64,000 nt of DNA from Microbacterium sp. ABRD28 (GTDB taxonomy: Bacteria; Actinomycetota; Actinomycetes; Actinomycetales; Microbacteriaceae), in assembly GCF_003850245.1 (NCBI RefSeq), contig NZ_CP031015.1, positions 744,001 to 808,000 of the forward strand, written 5' to 3'. The notes under the pieces are model-generated. The model worked only from the letters and a program-made list of their open reading frames with translations. It made no database searches and had not been told where the DNA came from. Position numbers and translations under genes: made by a program. This document shows, piece after piece, positions 25,003 through 36,073 of the stretch (position 1 is its first letter; each line of letters begins with the position of its first letter).

Positions 25003-25995
25003 GTGACGCTGCGACCCTCGCTCGACCCGGCGGTGGCCGCGGTGCGGCTCGCCGTACGCAAAAGCCTCGAGGTGGTGACCGACGGTCATTCTGTGATCAT
25101 CGGTCTCTCCGGCGGCGCCGACTCGCTCGCCCTCACCGCTGCGACGGTCTTCGAGGCCGCACGGCGCGGGATCAGGGTGGTCGCGATCACGGTCGACCAC
25201 GGTCTCCAGCACGGGTCGGAGGATGCCGCGGACGCGGCCCGACGCGCCGCAGAGGCCTCGGGTGCCACGGCCCGCGTGGTGCGGGTGGAGGTGGCGGCCA
25301 CCGGCGGGCCGGAGGCCGCGGCGCGCGATGCGCGCTACGCGGCGCTCCGGGCGGCCGCTCGCGAGGAGGCCGCCGCGGCGATCCTCATCGGCCACACCCT
25401 CGACGACCAGGCCGAGACGGTGCTGCTCGGGCTCGCCCGCGGCTCGGGCGCGGCGAGCCTGCAGGGCATGGCCGCGGCATCCGATCTCGAGGGCGTGCCG
25501 CTGCTGCGGCCCCTCCTGGCTCTGCGGCGCGAGACCACCCGGGCGGCGTGCGCGGCGCTCCGGTTGGTGCCGTGGGACGACCCGCACAACGCCGATCCGC
25601 GCTTCGCGCGCGTGCGGGTGCGGGAGCGGGTGCTGCCGGTGCTCGAGGCCGAGCTCGGCCCGGGTATCGCCGAGGCGCTCGCGCGCACCGCCGAACAGCT
25701 GCGCGAGGACGCGGAGGCCTTCGACGAGATGATCGACGAGACGATCGAAGACATCGTCGAGCACGCCGAGGCCGGCATCGCGGTGTCGGTCGCGGCCCTC
25801 GCCGCCAACCCACCGGCGCTCCGGCACCGCATCATCCGCCACGTCGTGGCCGCCGAGTTCGGTGCGAGCCTCACCCGCGTGCAGACGCTCGAGGTCGCGC
25901 GCCTGGTCACCGACTGGTCGGGGCAGGGACCCATCGACCTCCCCGCGTGCCGCGCCGCGCGCGTCGGTGGTCGCGTGGTCTTCACCGCACGCTGA
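25003..25995 (+). CDS. tilS: tRNA(Ile)-lysidine synthase
   Basis: A 330-residue enzyme that attaches lysine to C34 of tRNA-Ile2 (CAU), changing it to read AUA. The N-terminal PP-loop ATPase motif is IIGLSGGADSLALTAA (about residues 32-47); the GHTLDDQAET motif is also present. The protein lacks the longer C-terminal domain of E. coli TilS, as usual in actinobacteria. The GTG start lies 6 nt after TAGCGT, a leaderless arrangement. It precedes hpt and ftsH, the usual actinobacterial order. Confidence 0.94.
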   Translation: MTLRPSLDPAVAAVRLAVRKSLEVVTDGHSVIIGLSGGADSLALTAATVFEAARRGIRVVAITVDHGLQHGSEDAADAARRAAEASGATARVVRVEVAATGGPEAAARDARYAALRAAAREEAAAAILIGHTLDDQAETVLLGLARGSGAASLQGMAAASDLEGVPLLRPLLALRRETTRAACAALRLVPWDDPHNADPRFARVRVRERVLPVLEAELGPGIAEALARTAEQLREDAEAFDEMIDETIEDIVEHAEAGIAVSVAALAANPPALRHRIIRHVVAAEFGASLTRVQTLEVARLVTDWSGQGPIDLPACRAARVGGRVVFTAR

Positions 25996-26051
25996 CCGAG
26001 CAGTCCTCCCGCCGCTCGGGCGTTCACACGCGGCGACGTAAGCTGGAGGGC

Positions 26052-26603
26052 ATGCGCGCGGCTGACATCGAAGGCGACATCACCCGGGTTCTCGTCACCG
26101 AGGAGGAGATCCGCACCAAGCTCGATGAGATCGCGGCGCAGGTCGCCGCGGATTACGCGGGCAAGGACGTGGTCCTCGTCGGGGTGCTCAAGGGCGCGAT
26201 CATGGTGATGGCGGACTTCTCCCGCGCTCTGCCGGTGTCGTACCCGATGGACTGGATGGCGGTGTCGTCCTATGGCGCCGGAACCCGCTCGAGCGGTGTG
26301 GTGCAGATCCGGAAGGACCTCGACACCGACCTGCACGACAAGCACGTGCTGATCGTCGAGGACATCATCGATTCCGGCCTCACGCTCCGCTGGCTGCTGG
26401 ACAACTTCGCCTCCCGCGGGGTCGCCTCCGTCGAGGTCTTCGCGCTCTTCCGTAAACCGGATGCCGCGAAGGTGCACGTGGACTGCAAGTACGTCGGATT
26501 CGACATCCCGAACGACTTCGTCATCGGGTACGGGCTCGACTTCGCTGAGAAGTATCGCAACCTGCGCGACGTCGCGGTGCTCGCGCCGCACGTCTACGCC
26601 TGA
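26052..26603 (+). CDS. hpt: Hypoxanthine phosphoribosyltransferase
   Basis: A 183-residue purine-salvage enzyme that makes IMP and GMP from hypoxanthine or guanine and PRPP. The PRPP-binding motif VLIVEDIIDSGLT is around residue 100, the flexible loop is MAVSSYGAGTRSSG, and the purine-binding region is KYVGFDIPNDFVIGYGLD. A TAAGCT hexamer lies 7 nt before the ATG, and GGAGGG also precedes it. It sits between tilS and ftsH. Confidence 0.96.
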   Translation: MRAADIEGDITRVLVTEEEIRTKLDEIAAQVAADYAGKDVVLVGVLKGAIMVMADFSRALPVSYPMDWMAVSSYGAGTRSSGVVQIRKDLDTDLHDKHVLIVEDIIDSGLTLRWLLDNFASRGVASVEVFALFRKPDAAKVHVDCKYVGFDIPNDFVIGYGLDFAEKYRNLRDVAVLAPHVYA

Positions 26604-26748
26604 CGCGCTACCCGATCCCGCATCGATTCCGCCCACGACGAACGCACAGGCCGGGCATAGAGAGCCCGCGATACCCTGAATCCACCGTTGCCGCGGCTCC
26701 CGTCACGCCCACGGCTCGTCGAGGAAGGGATCGGGCCCCGCCCGCACC

Positions 26749-28755
<2,007 letters not shown>

Positions 28756-28764
28756 GCTCGGCCT

Positions 28765-29355
28765 GTGGCCGTTGACCGAGAGCGCGTCGCCGCGCTCGTG
28801 ACCGAGCTTCTGTCCGCGATCGGGGAGGACCCCGATCGTCCGGGACTGAAGCTCACGCCGCAGCGCGTCGCCGACGCCTACACCGAGTTCTTCTCCGGCG
28901 TCGGGGCGGACCCCGCCGAGCCGCTCTCGCACACCATCTCGGTCAGTCGCGGTCCTGCGCCCGACACGCTGCCATCGGGCGCGGTGATGCTCCGCGACAT
29001 CCACTTCCGCTCGGTCTGCGAGCACCACCTGCTGCTCTTCCGCGGCAAAGCCCACATCGCCTACCTGCCGGGGGAGCAGGTGGTGGGTCTGGGTGCCCTG
29101 CCGAAGGTCGTCGACGTGCTCGCCTCGCGCCCGCAGGTGCAGGAACGACTGGGCGAGCAGATCGCCGACACCATCTGGGACGCGCTCGACACCCGCGGCG
29201 TGCTCGTCGTGCTCGAGGCGACCCACGGGTGCGTCACCTTCCGGGGAGAGCGTCAGCGGGATGCCTCCACGGTGACGATCGCCGCGCGCGGCGAATTCAC
29301 CGACCCGATCTCGCGGACCGAGCTGATGCTGCTCATGGGGGCACCGCGCGAATGA
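28765..29355 (+). CDS. folE: GTP cyclohydrolase I
   Basis: A 196-residue enzyme that converts GTP to 7,8-dihydroneopterin triphosphate, the first step of folate synthesis. Zinc ligands are in SVCEHHLLLF and in the later HGCVTFRG. The product-site residues RQRDAS are present. The GTG start follows the ftsH stop by 9 nt, and the stop overlaps folP. It heads the folate block. Confidence 0.96.
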   Translation: MAVDRERVAALVTELLSAIGEDPDRPGLKLTPQRVADAYTEFFSGVGADPAEPLSHTISVSRGPAPDTLPSGAVMLRDIHFRSVCEHHLLLFRGKAHIAYLPGEQVVGLGALPKVVDVLASRPQVQERLGEQIADTIWDALDTRGVLVVLEATHGCVTFRGERQRDASTVTIAARGEFTDPISRTELMLLMGAPRE

Positions 29356-30209
29356 CCGTCGTCATGGGCATCGTCAACGTCACGCCCGACTCCTTCAGCG
29401 ACGGCGGCCGCTACTTCGCGCAGGACGCCGCGATCGCGCGCGGCCGCGTCCTGCGTGCTGCCGGCGCCGACATCCTCGACATCGGCGGGGAGTCGACCCG
29501 TCCCGGCGCCGACCGGGTCGAGCCGCGTGTCGAGCAGGAGCGCGTGCTTCCCGTCATCCGGGCGCTGGCCGCCGAGGGCGCGACGGTGAGCATCGACACC
29601 ATGAACGCCTCCACCGCCATCGCCGCCGTCGAGGCCGGGGCCGCGATCGTCAACGACGTCTCGGGCGGCCTCGCCGACCCGGAGATGCTCGCCGCCGTCG
29701 CCGGGTCGGGCGCCGAGGTCGTGATCGGTCACTGGCGGGGGCCCTCGAGCGACATGTACGCGCGGGCCGAGTACCGCGACGTCGTCCGCGAGGTCGTCAC
29801 CGAGCTCGCGGCGCGTCTGGAGGCCGCGGCGGTCGCCGGCATCGCGCCGTCGCGCGTCATCCTCGATCCGGGCATCGGGTTCGGCAAACGCGGCGACCAG
29901 AACTGGGCGGTGCTGCGCGGGCTCTCCCGCATCCTCGGCATCGGCCCCCGGGTGCTCATCGGCACGAGCCGCAAGCGGTTCCTCGCCGAAACGCTCGTCT
30001 CCGGCGGCGCCGACCTGTCGTCGACCGCGACGCAGGGCGAGGCATCCGAAGATCGGCGCGACCTGGCCACGGCCGTCACGAGTGCGCTCGCCGCGCGTGA
30101 GGGGGTGTGGGGCGTGCGCGTGCACGACGTGCGCGCCACCCGCGACGCGCTGCTCATCGCCGAGGCGTGGGAGGGAGACCGCCGGTGGACGGCGACACGA
30201 TCACGCTGA
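29352..30209 (+). CDS. folP: Dihydropteroate synthase
   Basis: A 285-residue TIM-barrel enzyme that joins p-aminobenzoate to the pterin diphosphate; it is the sulfonamide target. Signatures are GIVNVTPDSFSDGG, DIGGESTRPGA, VSIDTMNA, NDVSGG and GTSRKRFLAE. ATG 29352 overlaps the folE stop (ATGA). The gene overlaps folB at its 3' end by 25 nt. Confidence 0.97.
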   Translation: MTVVMGIVNVTPDSFSDGGRYFAQDAAIARGRVLRAAGADILDIGGESTRPGADRVEPRVEQERVLPVIRALAAEGATVSIDTMNASTAIAAVEAGAAIVNDVSGGLADPEMLAAVAGSGAEVVIGHWRGPSSDMYARAEYRDVVREVVTELAARLEAAAVAGIAPSRVILDPGIGFGKRGDQNWAVLRGLSRILGIGPRVLIGTSRKRFLAETLVSGGADLSSTATQGEASEDRRDLATAVTSALAAREGVWGVRVHDVRATRDALLIAEAWEGDRRWTATRSR

Positions 30210-30586
30210 CGGGCCTGCGGGTCTTCGGGTACCACGGCGTCTACGACGACGAGCGGCGCGACGGCCAGGACTTCGTCATCGACCTGACTCTGACGCTCGA
30301 CACCCGCCCGGCGGCGACCAGCGACGACGTCTCCGACACCGTGCACTACGGCGAGCTCGCCGAAGAGGTCGCCGCCATCGTCGCGGGCGACCCGGTGAAC
30401 CTGCTCGAGACGCTCGCCGACCGCATCGCCCGCGCCGTGCTCGAGCGCCCGCTCGTCTCGGTCGCGCGTGTCACCGTTCACAAGCCGCAGGCCCCGATCC
30501 CGCTGACCTTCACCGATGTGTCGGTGACGATCACGCGCGCGCGGACCGAAACAGGAGGGCACCCCCATGAGTCGTCGACTGGCTGA
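30185..30586 (+). CDS. folB: Dihydroneopterin aldolase
   Basis: A 133-residue enzyme that converts dihydroneopterin to 6-hydroxymethyl-dihydropterin. Typical motifs are GYHGVYDDERRDGQDF, the DTVHYGEL region and the catalytic-Lys block VTVHKPQAPI. The GTG at 30185 lies inside the end of folP. The 3' end overlaps folK by 20 nt. Confidence 0.95.
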   Translation: MDGDTITLTGLRVFGYHGVYDDERRDGQDFVIDLTLTLDTRPAATSDDVSDTVHYGELAEEVAAIVAGDPVNLLETLADRIARAVLERPLVSVARVTVHKPQAPIPLTFTDVSVTITRARTETGGHPHESSTG

Positions 30587-31100
30587 GGGTCTGAAGACGG
30601 ATGCGACGCCCCGGCGTCACGACGAGGCGGTCGCCGTCGTCGCGCTCGGATCGAACCTGGGTGATCGCGCCGCCATTCTCGACGCGGCGCTGACCGACCT
30701 CGCCCGGCTGCCGCTCGTCACCCATGTGAAGACCGCCACGCCCATCGAGTCGGTGGCCCTGACACCGGAGGGACCGGACGCCGACGCCCCCGCCTACCTC
30801 AACTCGGTGGCACTGCTCACCACGCGCCTCGCACCGACCGTGCTGCTCGGCTACCTGCACGCCATCGAAGCGCGGCACGGTCGGGAGCGGGGGGTCCGCT
30901 GGGCCGACCGCACGCTCGACCTCGACCTCATCGCCTACGGCGAGGTGACCAGCGACGGTCCGGTGCTGATCCTCCCGCATCCGCGGGCGGCGGAGCGGGA
31001 CTTCGTCCTCGAGCCCTGGCTGCAGGTCGACCCCGACGCGGTGCTTCCCGGGGCCGGCCGCGTCGCCGACATCCTCGCCCGCCTGCGGGAACCCTCGTGA
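30567..31100 (+). CDS. folK: 2-amino-4-hydroxy-6-hydroxymethyldihydropteridine diphosphokinase
   Basis: A 177-residue HPPK that transfers pyrophosphate from ATP to 6-hydroxymethyl-dihydropterin, giving the FolP substrate. The family motif VALGSNLGDRA occurs around residue 25 after a short extra N-terminus. The metal/ATP motif RTLDLDLIAYG and the loop LPHPRAAERDFVLEPW are present. It is coupled to folB and, by GTGA overlap, to the DUF3180 gene. Confidence 0.95.
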   Translation: MSRRLAEGLKTDATPRRHDEAVAVVALGSNLGDRAAILDAALTDLARLPLVTHVKTATPIESVALTPEGPDADAPAYLNSVALLTTRLAPTVLLGYLHAIEARHGRERGVRWADRTLDLDLIAYGEVTSDGPVLILPHPRAAERDFVLEPWLQVDPDAVLPGAGRVADILARLREPS

Positions 31101-31585
31101 GGCGCACGCGGCCGCTCGTCCTCGTCATCGTCGCCGTCCTCGGCGTCGCCGTCGGATTCGCGATCGACCAGGCACTCACCTCGGCGGGGCGGGCGACCTT
31201 CACCCCGGCGGTGTCCCTGCCGATCCTCCTGGTGCTGCTGGCTGCCGTGGTCGTGGCCCTCGCGGTGCCGATCCGCCGCGCCACGCGCGGAACCGCCGCA
31301 CCGGTCGATCCCTTCCGCGCGCTTCGTATCGCGGTGCTGGCGAAGGCGTCGAGCCTGGTCGGGGCGATCGTGACGGGAATCGCGGGGGGCTTGGCTCTGT
31401 TCCTGCTCACCCGCCCCGTTCCGCCCTCGCTAGGCTCGTTGGGGGCCGTCATCGCGACGGCCCTGTGCGCGGTGCTGCTGGTGGTCGCGGGCCTGGTCGC
31501 AGAGCAGTTCTGCACGATCCGGAAGGATGACGATGACGAACAGCCCGGAGGCTCCGACCCCGGACTCCAACCCGGCGGACACTGA
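31097..31585 (+). CDS. DUF3180 family membrane protein
   Basis: A 162-residue protein with four transmembrane segments (about 6-27, 38-60, 83-105, 115-137) and a charged C-terminal tail (RKDDDDEQPGG). DUF3180 proteins directly follow folK in many actinobacteria, as here (GTGA overlap). The role is unknown. Its 3' end overlaps the next gene by about 50 nt. Confidence 0.85.
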   Translation: MRRTRPLVLVIVAVLGVAVGFAIDQALTSAGRATFTPAVSLPILLVLLAAVVVALAVPIRRATRGTAAPVDPFRALRIAVLAKASSLVGAIVTGIAGGLALFLLTRPVPPSLGSLGAVIATALCAVLLVVAGLVAEQFCTIRKDDDDEQPGGSDPGLQPGGH

Positions 31586-32216
31586 GCCGGCCGCCGTGGC
31601 CTTCGACGGAGCGCCGACCGCGCCGGCACCGCCGGCGACCGTGCCGCTCGGCGCCGACGAGGTCCGGCAGGACGACTTCGACCCCGGGGTGTTCGCCACC
31701 GGCACCTTCGATCGTGTCGTCGAGCCGCGTTCGGAGAACCGTCTCCCCCTCGGTGACGGCACCTGGTACCAGCTGGCGAAGGCCTACGTGCAGGTACAGC
31801 TGATCACGACCGGCTTCTTCTTCGCCCTGGTGCTCGTCGGCGGTCTCGTCGCGGTGTTCGCGTTCGACCTCCGCTGGCTGATGATCCCGGCCGGGATTCT
31901 GCTCGTGATCCTCGCCGCGGTTCTCATCGTCACTCCCCGCCAGGCGCGGTCGTACGGTTATCAGCTCCGTCGCGATGACCTCGTCTTCCGCCGGGGCATC
32001 CTGTGGCAGCGCATCGTGGCCGTCCCCTACGGCCGGATGCAGCTGGTGGACATCACCCACGGCCCCCTCGATCGCGGCTTCGGCATCGCTCAGCTGAAGA
32101 TCGTCACCGCGGCCGCCGTGTCGGGGGTCACGCTGCCGGGTCTCACGCAGGAGGCCGCCGAGCAGCTGCGCGACACCCTCATCGACGTCGCCGAGACCCG
32201 CCGGACGGGACTGTGA
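31533..32216 (+). CDS. Membrane PH-domain (bPH2) protein
   Basis: A 227-residue protein. The first about 70 residues are acidic, Pro-rich and disordered. Two adjacent membrane helices follow (about 80-125), then a bacterial PH domain (LRRDDLVFRRGILWQRIVAV, YGRMQLVDI, GIAQLKIVTAA). ATG 31533 has GGAAGG 6 nt upstream; the ATG at 31527 is too close to it. It forms an operon with the larger PH protein, a YdbS/YdbT-like pair. Function unknown. Confidence 0.85.
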   Translation: MTNSPEAPTPDSNPADTEPAAVAFDGAPTAPAPPATVPLGADEVRQDDFDPGVFATGTFDRVVEPRSENRLPLGDGTWYQLAKAYVQVQLITTGFFFALVLVGGLVAVFAFDLRWLMIPAGILLVILAAVLIVTPRQARSYGYQLRRDDLVFRRGILWQRIVAVPYGRMQLVDITHGPLDRGFGIAQLKIVTAAAVSGVTLPGLTQEAAEQLRDTLIDVAETRRTGL

Positions 32217-33877
32217 CCAGCGCTCCCGCGCCGACCCGGTCGCCGCTCAGCGACGGCGACTGGCACCGCCTGCATCCGCTCACGCCGCTTCTGCGGGGCG
32301 GGCTGACGCTCGTCATCATCGCGGGCATCCTCATCGCGAATTTCCGCGACCGCCTCATCCAGGGGGTCGTGCCGATCTTCGTCCCCGAGGTCGACCCGGG
32401 CGATTTCGAGACCGGTGATCCGCTGGACTTCATCTTCGAGCGCGGGCTCATCCTCGCCGCCCTCGGCGCGGTGATCGTGGTCGTCATCGTGCTCGTCGGC
32501 GTCTTCTACCTGTCGTGGCGGTTCCACACCTTCCGCATCACCGGGGACGATGTCGAGGTGCGCAGCGGTGTGATGTTCCGCACGCAGCGGCGCGCGCCGC
32601 TGGATCGGGTGCAGGGGGTCAACCTGACAAGGCCCATGATCGCCCGGCTCATGGGCATGGCCAAGCTCGAGGTCGTCGGCGCGGGCACCGACGGCAACGT
32701 CAAGCTCGAGTACCTCTCCACCGCCAATGCCGAGGCGGTGCGGGCCGACATCCTCCGCCTCGCCTCGGGGCGCCGTCTGGCAGAGGCCCGCCAGGCGGCC
32801 GCGACGGCGGGTGGCGGTCGGGTGTCGGCAGCCGCGTCGACCGTCGCCGCCGGGCTGACCGAGATGATCGACGGGGCGGAGGATCCCGCCGACGAGCCCG
32901 AGTCGGTGGTGAAGATCCCCGTGGGGCGCCTCATCGCGTCGCACCTCCTCGACGGTTCGCTCCTGTTCCTCATCGTCCTCGTCGCGGCGATCGTGGTGGC
33001 CTCGATCCTCGGGACGCCGTGGCTGCTGCTGACCGCCATCCCGGCGCTGCTCGGTTTCGGGGCGTACTGGGTGCGCACCATCACGAGGTCGCTGCGGTAC
33101 TCGATCGCCCCCACCTCGAGCGGTGTGCGCATCACCTTCGGCCTGTTCACCACCGTCACCGAGACGCTGCCGCCCGGCCGCATCCACGCCCTCGAGATCA
33201 GCCAGCCGATCCTGTGGCGGCCGGCCGGATGGTGGGCGATCACGGTCAATCGGCTGTCCGGACGAGGTCTGGAAGCCGCGGGGACCGATCAGTTCGCCAC
33301 CGTCCTCCCCGTGGGCAACCGCACCGACGTCGAGCGCGTCCTGCAGCTGCTGCTGCCGCACCTGCCGCGCGAGGAATGGCCGCTGGTGTTCCAGCACGGG
33401 GTGCTCGGGCCAGAGGAGGGCGACCCCTACGTGACCACGCCGCGCCGCGCCGGGTGGCTTCGGCCCACCAGTTGGCGGCGCAACGGCGCCTTCCTCACGC
33501 CCGACGTGCTGTTCGTGCGCCGCGGGTTCGTCTGGCGCAAGCTCGCGCTCTTCCCGCTGGCGCGCATGCAGAGCCTCGCCATCGCGCAGGGACCCGTCGA
33601 CCGTGCGGTCGGTGTCGCCAATCTGCAGGTGCACACCGTCATCGGCCGCGTGAGCGGGTCGCTCGGCATCATCGATCGGGATGACGCGGTGTCGCTGTTC
33701 GAGCGCACCGAAGCCGCGGCGATCGCGGCGGCGGCGTCCGACCGCAGCCACCGGTGGGCGGGGGACGAACCGTTCGATGAGGTCACGGCGACCTCCGGAG
33801 TCGCCGCCGCGCCGCCGGAGGGACGCGGACCGGTCGAAGCGACCGACTCGCGCCGCACCGAAGAGGTGTCGCCGTGA
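32213..33877 (+). CDS. Large membrane PH-domain protein (YdbT-like)
   Basis: A 554-residue protein with several pairs of transmembrane helices alternating with PH-like (bPH2) domains. The domains are visible at about 105-170 (FRITGDDVEVRSGVMFRTQ), about 300-380 (SSGVRITFGLF) and about 430-500 (LFVRRGFVWRKLALFPLARM). The GTG start overlaps the preceding stop, and the stop overlaps the DUF2520 gene. The pair with the previous gene is conserved, but its molecular role is not established. Confidence 0.85.
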   Translation: MTSAPAPTRSPLSDGDWHRLHPLTPLLRGGLTLVIIAGILIANFRDRLIQGVVPIFVPEVDPGDFETGDPLDFIFERGLILAALGAVIVVVIVLVGVFYLSWRFHTFRITGDDVEVRSGVMFRTQRRAPLDRVQGVNLTRPMIARLMGMAKLEVVGAGTDGNVKLEYLSTANAEAVRADILRLASGRRLAEARQAAATAGGGRVSAAASTVAAGLTEMIDGAEDPADEPESVVKIPVGRLIASHLLDGSLLFLIVLVAAIVVASILGTPWLLLTAIPALLGFGAYWVRTITRSLRYSIAPTSSGVRITFGLFTTVTETLPPGRIHALEISQPILWRPAGWWAITVNRLSGRGLEAAGTDQFATVLPVGNRTDVERVLQLLLPHLPREEWPLVFQHGVLGPEEGDPYVTTPRRAGWLRPTSWRRNGAFLTPDVLFVRRGFVWRKLALFPLARMQSLAIAQGPVDRAVGVANLQVHTVIGRVSGSLGIIDRDDAVSLFERTEAAAIAAAASDRSHRWAGDEPFDEVTATSGVAAAPPEGRGPVEATDSRRTEEVSP

Positions 33878-34575
33878 GACGTGACGGACGACTCGGCGTG
33901 GGCATCATCGGGGCGGGCCGGGTCGGCCCGGTGGTGGGCGCCGCCCTCCGCGGCGCCGGTCACGCCATCGTCGGCATCACCGCCGGCTCCGACCGCGACC
34001 GCGTCGACGCGGTACTGCCCGATGTGCCCGTGCTCGACCCGGTCGAGATCATCGCGGGGAGCGACCTGGTCGTGGTCGCCGTTCCGCGCGCGGAGCTTCC
34101 GGGCCTCGTCGCGGGCCTCGCCGCACTGGACGCCTGGCGGCCGGGCCAGCTGGTGATGCACACCGACGCCTCCTACGGCATCGAGGTGCTCCAGCCCGCC
34201 ACGGTGCGCGGCGCCATCCCGTTGGCGATCCATCCCGCGATCGCCTTCACCGGGTCATCCATCGATCTGCGGCAGTTGACCCACGCCTACGCGGCGGTCA
34301 CAGCGCCGGCGCCCGTGCTCCCGATCGCCCAGGCGCTGGCGGTGGAGCTCGGCTGCGAACCGGTCGAGGTGGCCGAAGATCAGCGGTCGACGTACGCCGA
34401 GGCGATCTCGACCGCGACGGAGTTCTCGCGCTCGATCATCGCCCAGGCGGCGGGTCTGCTCTCCCGCGCCGGGGTCGACGATCCCGGGCGCTACCTGTCG
34501 AGCCTCGTGCACACCACGATCGACCACGCCCTGACGCGCGCCGACGCCCCGGTGATCGATCCGCCCGCGGTCTGA
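33874..34575 (+). CDS. Rossmann-fold DUF2520 oxidoreductase-like protein
   Basis: A 233-residue protein with an N-terminal nucleotide-binding fold (GVGIIGAGRVGPVVGAAL) and a C-terminal helical domain (the DUF2520 part, with AIHPAIAFTG and TYAEAISTATEFS). Homologues usually sit directly before panC and have been suggested to relate to pantothenate synthesis. Here panC lies 4.5 kb further on, separated by an islet. It overlaps the PH-domain gene by 4 nt. Confidence 0.85.
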   Translation: MRRDGRLGVGIIGAGRVGPVVGAALRGAGHAIVGITAGSDRDRVDAVLPDVPVLDPVEIIAGSDLVVVAVPRAELPGLVAGLAALDAWRPGQLVMHTDASYGIEVLQPATVRGAIPLAIHPAIAFTGSSIDLRQLTHAYAAVTAPAPVLPIAQALAVELGCEPVEVAEDQRSTYAEAISTATEFSRSIIAQAAGLLSRAGVDDPGRYLSSLVHTTIDHALTRADAPVIDPPAV

Positions 34576-34590
34576 CCCCACCCCCCGCAA

Positions 34591-34695
34591 CGCGAGGGTG
34601 CACCCCCCACGCGCGAGGGTGCACCCCCTACGCGTGGGGGTGCACTCGCCACGCGTGGAGGTGCATTCGCCACGCGTGGGGGTGCACTCGCCACG
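34591..34695. repeat. Five tandem 21-bp GC-rich repeats
   Basis: Exactly five units of 21 bp (starts 34591, 34612, 34633, 34654, 34675) with the pattern CGCGNGGGTGCACNCNCCACG. GTGCAC and ACGCGT within each unit are palindromic. They fill the gap between the convergent DUF2520 and aldo/keto reductase genes. There are no spacers, so this is not a CRISPR. Confidence 0.9.
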
Positions 34696-34699
34696 CGCG

Positions 34700-35569
34700 T
34701 CAGCCGCGGAGCGCGGACAGCTCGGCGAACTCCTCGTCGGTCAGCTCGATGACGGCGCCCTGCATGTTGTCCTCGAGGTGGGCGACGCGGGACGTGCCGG
34801 GGATCGGGAGCATGACGGGCGAGCGCTTCAGAAGCCACGCGAGCGCGATCTGCGCGGGCGTCGCGCCCTTCTGCGCAGCGATGTCGGTGAGCGGCGAGTC
34901 GGCGCCGGTGAGACCGCCGGTCGCGAGCGGGAACCACGGGATGAACCCGATGCCCTGCTCCTCCGACCAGTCGAGAAGGTCTTCCGCGTCGCGGGTCTGC
35001 AGGTTGTAGAGGTTCTGGACGGTGACGATCTCGGCGATCTTCTGCGCCTCCTTCACCTCGTCGATGGTGACCTCCGACAGGCCGATGTGGCGGATCTTGC
35101 CCTCGTCCTGCAGCGCCTTCAGCTCGCCGACCTGGTCTTCGAGCGGCACCTTCGGGTCGATGCGGTGCAGCTGGAAGAGGTCGATGCGCTCGAGGCCGAG
35201 GCGGCGGAGGCTCATCTCGGCGCCCTGGCGCAAAAACTCCGGCCGTCCGAGCGGCGGCCAGACGTTCGGGGCGGTGCGGGTCAGGCCCGACTTGGTCGCG
35301 ATGACGACATCGTCGGCGTAGGGGTGAAGCGCCTCCTTCAGGAGCTCCTCGGCGACGTAGGGGCCATACGACTCGGCGGTGTCGAAGAAGTTCACGCCGA
35401 GCTCGACCGACCGGCGCAGAACGCGGATGGCCTCGTCGTGGTCCTTCGGCGGGCCCCAGACGCCGGGTCCGGTCAGCTGCATGGTCCCGTAGCCGAGGCG
35501 GTTGACCTCGAGGTCGCCGCCGATGCGGAAGGTGCCGGATGACTGCGCGGGCTGCGTGATGTTCGTCAT
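34700..35569 (-). CDS. Aldo/keto reductase
   Basis: A 289-residue NADPH-dependent oxidoreductase. It has the start LGYGTMQLTGPGVWG, the catalytic tetrad regions FFDTAESYGPYV (Asp, Tyr), VIATKSG (Lys) and LFQLHRID (His), and the cofactor region SEVTIDEVK near the C-terminal half. ATG 35569 (MTNITQPAQ) is used, since an upstream in-frame ATG falls inside a terminator hairpin. The family reduces various aldehydes and ketones; the substrate is unknown. It belongs to the accessory islet between DUF2520 and panC. Confidence 0.88.
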   Translation of the reverse strand: MTNITQPAQSSGTFRIGGDLEVNRLGYGTMQLTGPGVWGPPKDHDEAIRVLRRSVELGVNFFDTAESYGPYVAEELLKEALHPYADDVVIATKSGLTRTAPNVWPPLGRPEFLRQGAEMSLRRLGLERIDLFQLHRIDPKVPLEDQVGELKALQDEGKIRHIGLSEVTIDEVKEAQKIAEIVTVQNLYNLQTRDAEDLLDWSEEQGIGFIPWFPLATGGLTGADSPLTDIAAQKGATPAQIALAWLLKRSPVMLPIPGTSRVAHLEDNMQGAVIELTDEEFAELSALRG

Positions 35570-35585
35570 GAAGGAGTGCAGCGCA

Positions 35586-35617
35586 CCGTGGCGCCCGAGC
35601 ATTCCCGGGCGCCACGG
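35586..35617 (-). terminator. Hairpin between the YCII gene and the aldo/keto reductase
   Basis: CCGTGGCGCCCG and CGGGCGCCACGG form a perfect 12-bp stem with an 8-nt loop, 6 nt after the YCII stop. It probably ends the sigma factor/YCII transcript. Confidence 0.65.
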
Positions 35618-35623
35618 AGATGC

Positions 35624-35980
35624 TCAGTCCTCGTCCCAGGGGAGCTTCACCAGCGGCAGCACATACACCCGTCCCGCGATCGCGGTCGGGTGCGTGGTCA
35701 TCAGCCCCGCGACGTCGTCGATCGACTCCGCGGTGATGACGTCGTACCCGGCGAACCACTCGGTGAACTCGGGGAAGGGGCCGTCGGTGATGAGGGCACG
35801 GCCGTCGCGGACGACCACCGACTTCGCCTGATCGGCCGGCGCTGTCGGGGCGCCGCTCTGCAGCATCCCCTTCTTCTCGCCTTCGGCGAGCCAGCCTTCG
35901 AGCATGCGCTGGTCTTCCTCGCGGGTGATATCGGTGCCGGTGGGGTCGGTCATGTGGATGACCAGGTACCTGTTGCTCAT
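35624..35980 (-). CDS. YCII/DGPF-domain protein
   Basis: A 118-residue protein of the YCII fold with the motif ITDGPFPEFTEWFAGYD. DGPF proteins are typically encoded beside ECF42 sigma factors, and one lies directly upstream here. The ATG at 35980 has the SD GAGGAG 3 nt before it, which defines the start in a longer open frame. Its molecular activity is unknown; members are suspected small-molecule-binding or enzymatic partners of the sigma factor regulon. Confidence 0.88.
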   Translation of the reverse strand: MSNRYLVIHMTDPTGTDITREEDQRMLEGWLAEGEKKGMLQSGAPTAPADQAKSVVVRDGRALITDGPFPEFTEWFAGYDVITAESIDDVAGLMTTHPTAIAGRVYVLPLVKLPWDED

Positions 35981-36073
35981 CTGCTCCTCTTTCGTGTGGT
36001 GATGCGGGGCCTGAACGACCCTCTCGGACAAGCGACGATCAGGGGGCGCTGAATACGACACCCGGTGGATGAT

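Noticed and set aside
34591..34695. CRISPR array
   Set aside because: Units are 21 bp and directly joined without spacers, and there are no cas genes in the window.
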